A stretch of 8,280 nt of DNA, from NCBI GenBank assembly GCA_937893205.1, contig CALBJU010000232.1, forward strand, positions 1 through 8,280. Direction: 5' to 3'. The position numbers were made by a program, and so were the translations under genes. The notes under the pieces were generated by a model that saw only the letters and a list, made by a program, of their open reading frames with translations, was not told the DNA's origin and searched no databases. This DNA comes from an uncultured Bacteroidota bacterium. Its GTDB lineage: Bacteria > Bacteroidota > Rhodothermia > Rhodothermales > UBA10348. Of this stretch, positions 6,317 to 8,280 are shown piece after piece (within the stretch, counting starts at the first letter, position 1; every line of letters begins with the position of its first letter).

Positions 6317-6751
6317 ATTGTCTATTGCTGCCATGATGTCCGGAGGCGTCCATCCCGGCGGTTTCATCCACTTTCCGTCTTCGCGACGGTAACTTCCCTC
6401 ACTGAATTTGCGAAGATTGGAGGCATCCACTTCCTGCAGAACGGGGTCGTCATCGATTCCGAACGAGATCAAGGTTCCGATGGTGACCACCGATATATCG
6501 GCGCATCCGTCTACGACTTCTTTTAAGTCCACTTCTCCCGGCGCGCTGTACTGCAGACCCTCTTCCCTCAACGGCGTACCCTCTATTTCAACGCTTACTC
6601 CAAGCGCGTCAACGGTTTCAAGGGCTTCTTCCAGGATCAGCTTGGCGCGCAGAATGCGTATTTTTTCATCTGGAATGGTGGCAATTTCGGGAGTGTCCTG
6701 GCCCACCTTCTGCATGAAGGTTTTGACGCGGTTATAGTGGGGTGTCGGCAT
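6302..6751 (-). CDS. MazG/DR2231-like all-alpha NTP pyrophosphohydrolase
   Basis: 149 residues, mostly helical. The metal-binding pattern of the all-alpha NTP-PPase superfamily is visible: helix KLILEEALETVDAL with E41, E42 and E45, then a second helix DLKEVVDGCADISVVTIGTL with E78 and D81. Spacing matches the EE-x-x-E...E-x-x-D arrangement of DR2231-type and PRA-PH-like enzymes. The C-terminal block NLRKF...GSYRREDGKWMKPPGWTPPDI (112-139) is typical of this subgroup, which also occurs in phages. Such enzymes cleave nucleoside triphosphates to monophosphates and pyrophosphate in the cytosol, clearing dUTP or damaged nucleotides; the substrate here is not determinable. Start is the ATG at 6751, 63 nt after the MATE stop; no Shine-Dalgarno is seen (TCCTTTTTC precedes it). 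Its TGA lies within the first copy of the 15-bp tandem duplication, overlapping the lipoprotein's upstream ATG. Confidence 0.85.
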   Translation of the reverse strand: MPTPHYNRVKTFMQKVGQDTPEIATIPDEKIRILRAKLILEEALETVDALGVSVEIEGTPLREEGLQYSAPGEVDLKEVVDGCADISVVTIGTLISFGIDDDPVLQEVDASNLRKFSEGSYRREDGKWMKPPGWTPPDIMAAIDNGYGR

Positions 6752-6814
6752 GAAAAAGGATCGGTTCGGTCGGTTCGAGGGGATTTAGGATCGGCCGTGA
6801 AATCAACCGCGAAA

Positions 6815-8218
6815 TTACCTGCTTGTTTCGACTTTTCCGAGGGGAGCGTTTGCCGATCCCGGCCATATGCGGGAGACCCCATACAGAACCCTGATCAAAA
6901 TCCACACGCTGGTTACCAACCAGATTGAAGTCAGGCTCAGGCCAATGACGACGCCCACCAGATAGAGCAATCCCACACTGACGAGTGTCGCGACCGTCGT
7001 CACGTTTCGAAGGAATCGGAAATCTCCCGTTCCCCAGTGAATGCCGTCGGTACCGAAGGCCAGGGCGTTCAAGGGTTGAAACAAGAGGGCGACGAGCCAC
7101 GGCTTCGAGAACGCCTCCCTCGCCGATTCAGGTACGAGAAGCGAAGCAATCGAATCTTCCCCGAAATACATCACGACCAACAGCAGGCATCCGAAGCCAA
7201 AAGAGAATTCAAGGATGGTCCTGGCCACTTTTCGGACCACTTTGACGCGCTGATCTCCAAAGAAAAAGCCGACAAGACTCTGACCCGCGATGGCGAACGC
7301 GTCAAGAAAAAGGGCCGTAAACAGCCAGAATTGGCGAATGGCCTGATGTGCGGCACCTGCATCGGCCCCGAGCCGGGTTGCTTCCCGCGTGGCAACCAGA
7401 AGAAACGCCGTGAGCATTCCGGTCCGGATGAACAGATCACCCCCGATCCGGAATATGCGACCCACCTTTTGCCACTGCCAGGCCAGATGAGCTTGAAGGG
7501 TCCGCCGAACCACAATCATCGTAAATATCGCCCCAACCCACTGAGAAATGGCAGTCGCGATAGCAGCGCCCTCAATTCCCATGGCCTCGATGGGGCCCGC
7601 ACCGAAGATGAGCACTGCGTCCAGCAGAATATTCAGCGCGTTGACCGTGACGGCAATCCAGAGGGGAATCATCATTCGCTCGACCCCACGCAGGGCTCCG
7701 AAACCAGCGATAGTGATCAGGATAGCGGGTGACCCGATCCACCGGATAGTCGTGTAGCTGACGGCGGCAGTCTGAATGTCCCCCGTGGCTCCCAGTAATG
7801 CGGTAACAGTCGACGTGAGCGGCCAGAAGACGAGAGCCGCGACGACACCCATAATGGCCGACAAGGTCATCGCCATGCCACACAATTCTCCAGTTTTCTG
7901 GTGCTCTCCTCTGCCGTGTGACTGCGCTACATCCGTTTGGGTGGCGACACCCAGGAAATTGAAAATCCAGAAGATCGACGACAGAAGTATCGTTCCCACA
8001 CCAAGCGCAGCCAACTCCGTCGCGCCAAGCCGAGAAATGAAGGCGGTGTCGACGAGGCCCGTCAAGGGTTCAGCAATCAGCGAGAACAGGACAGGGATCG
8101 AAAGGCGCAAGAGCGTTCGATGCGGAGCCGACTCGAATGGGTGGACTTTGGGGCTGGATGTTTCGGTTGTCGCCAAATAAGAAATGAAATCTGAGGTAGA
8201 GAGCGAGACGAAGCACAA
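6815..8218 (-). CDS. MATE-family (DinF-like) multidrug/toxin efflux protein
   Basis: A 12-helix inner-membrane antiporter of up to 467 residues, close to the family norm of 440-460. DinF-type signatures are clear: EPLTGLVDTAFISRLG (50-65), GFGALRGVE (172-180), NALNILLD (193-200), the second half LFLDAFAIAGQSLVG (303-317) and GTDGIHWGTGDFRFLRN (389-405). Candidate ion-coupling acidic residues are D57, D306 and D391. These pumps export cationic or amphipathic compounds in exchange for Na+ or H+; substrate unknown. No ATG begins the frame: an in-frame TAG at 8224-8222 is followed by TTG at 8218 and TTG at 8176. The 8218 start has AGGAAG about 13 nt upstream, and the 8176 start would give 453 residues with a more ordinary N-terminus. 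It is the first gene of the block visible here. Confidence 0.9.
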   Translation of the reverse strand: MCFVSLSTSDFISYLATTETSSPKVHPFESAPHRTLLRLSIPVLFSLIAEPLTGLVDTAFISRLGATELAALGVGTILLSSIFWIFNFLGVATQTDVAQSHGRGEHQKTGELCGMAMTLSAIMGVVAALVFWPLTSTVTALLGATGDIQTAAVSYTTIRWIGSPAILITIAGFGALRGVERMMIPLWIAVTVNALNILLDAVLIFGAGPIEAMGIEGAAIATAISQWVGAIFTMIVVRRTLQAHLAWQWQKVGRIFRIGGDLFIRTGMLTAFLLVATREATRLGADAGAAHQAIRQFWLFTALFLDAFAIAGQSLVGFFFGDQRVKVVRKVARTILEFSFGFGCLLLVVMYFGEDSIASLLVPESAREAFSKPWLVALLFQPLNALAFGTDGIHWGTGDFRFLRNVTTVATLVSVGLLYLVGVVIGLSLTSIWLVTSVWILIRVLYGVSRIWPGSANAPLGKVETSR

Positions 8219-8280
8219 AAACTACGAAACGCTTCCTGGTAACCCTTCGTAACCACCCGGGTTATCGGTCCCTTTCCAAA
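8219..8280 (-). other. Leader/upstream region of the MATE gene with alternative small hairpins
   Basis: Sixty-two bases with no gene. TAACCC (8240-8245) can pair with GGGTTA (8259-8264), and a second copy, TAACC (8250-8254), can pair with the same GGTTA (8260-8264), so the two small stems exclude each other. AGGAAG on the minus strand (8237-8232) may be the ribosome-binding site. No convincing -35/-10 pair is visible; the promoter may lie outside the window. Confidence 0.3.

Noticed and set aside
6764..6778. Short direct repeat in the MATE-MazG gap (CGGTTCG twice on the plus strand)
   Set aside because: It is only 7 bp and has no symmetry or known binding-site match; chance is likely.
7037..7732. 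Plus-strand open frame of 231 codons opposite the MATE gene
   Set aside because: It is rich in Arg, Gly, Pro and Asn with no recognisable domain, and lies wholly antisense to a clear MATE transporter; it is a shadow frame.
1..8280. Search for a defence island, CRISPR array, phage or transposon signature
   Set aside because: No array of repeats, nuclease, integrase, transposase, terminal inverted repeats or RNA gene was seen; the window looks like ordinary chromosomal operons.

Overview
This is a densely packed bacterial chromosomal window of moderately high GC. All nine recognisable genes are on the minus strand, so transcription runs from high to low coordinates. No rRNA, tRNA, CRISPR array, insertion sequence or phage hallmark is visible. 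Several features suggest a Gram-negative lineage, perhaps Bacteroidota/Rhodothermota-like: weak or absent Shine-Dalgarno sites at most starts, a fused VKOR-DsbA protein, and an Asp-box lipoprotein with a CDCC motif. This is an impression from family resemblance only, and taxonomic confidence is low.

The layout in transcription order has two blocks. The first (8218 to 2747) is a run of six genes: a MATE/DinF-type efflux protein, a MazG/DR2231-like NTP pyrophosphohydrolase, an Asp-box (sialidase-like) lipoprotein, an ArsN2-like GNAT acetyltransferase, a VKOR-DsbA disulfide-forming fusion, and a CYTH-domain protein. Gaps are short (63 and 39 nt) or replaced by overlaps (a stop/start junction duplicated between MazG and the lipoprotein, GTGA between lipoprotein and GNAT, and 58 nt between VKOR-DsbA and CYTH). 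A single operon or closely coupled set is therefore likely.

A 132-nt gap (2615-2746) carries a good sigma70-like promoter. It drives the second block: an aquaporin-family channel, then, after a perfect 13-bp hairpin, two bacterial PH-domain membrane proteins resembling the YdbS/YdbT pair. These two are joined by a TGATG overlap, and the second runs off the left edge of the window.

Functionally, the first block mixes housecleaning and detoxification enzymes (NTP hydrolase, acetyltransferase, exporter) with envelope biogenesis (a disulfide catalyst and a cysteine-containing exported lipoprotein). A joint pathway is not proven. The points most worth attention are: the aquaporin, whose four selectivity-filter positions all appear aliphatic with the near-universal arginine after the second NPA replaced by valine; the 15-bp tandem duplication that copied a stop/start junction and created a ribosome-binding site; the GC-rich hairpin abutting the PH-domain gene start; and the pairing of a CDCC-type lipoprotein with a disulfide oxidase.
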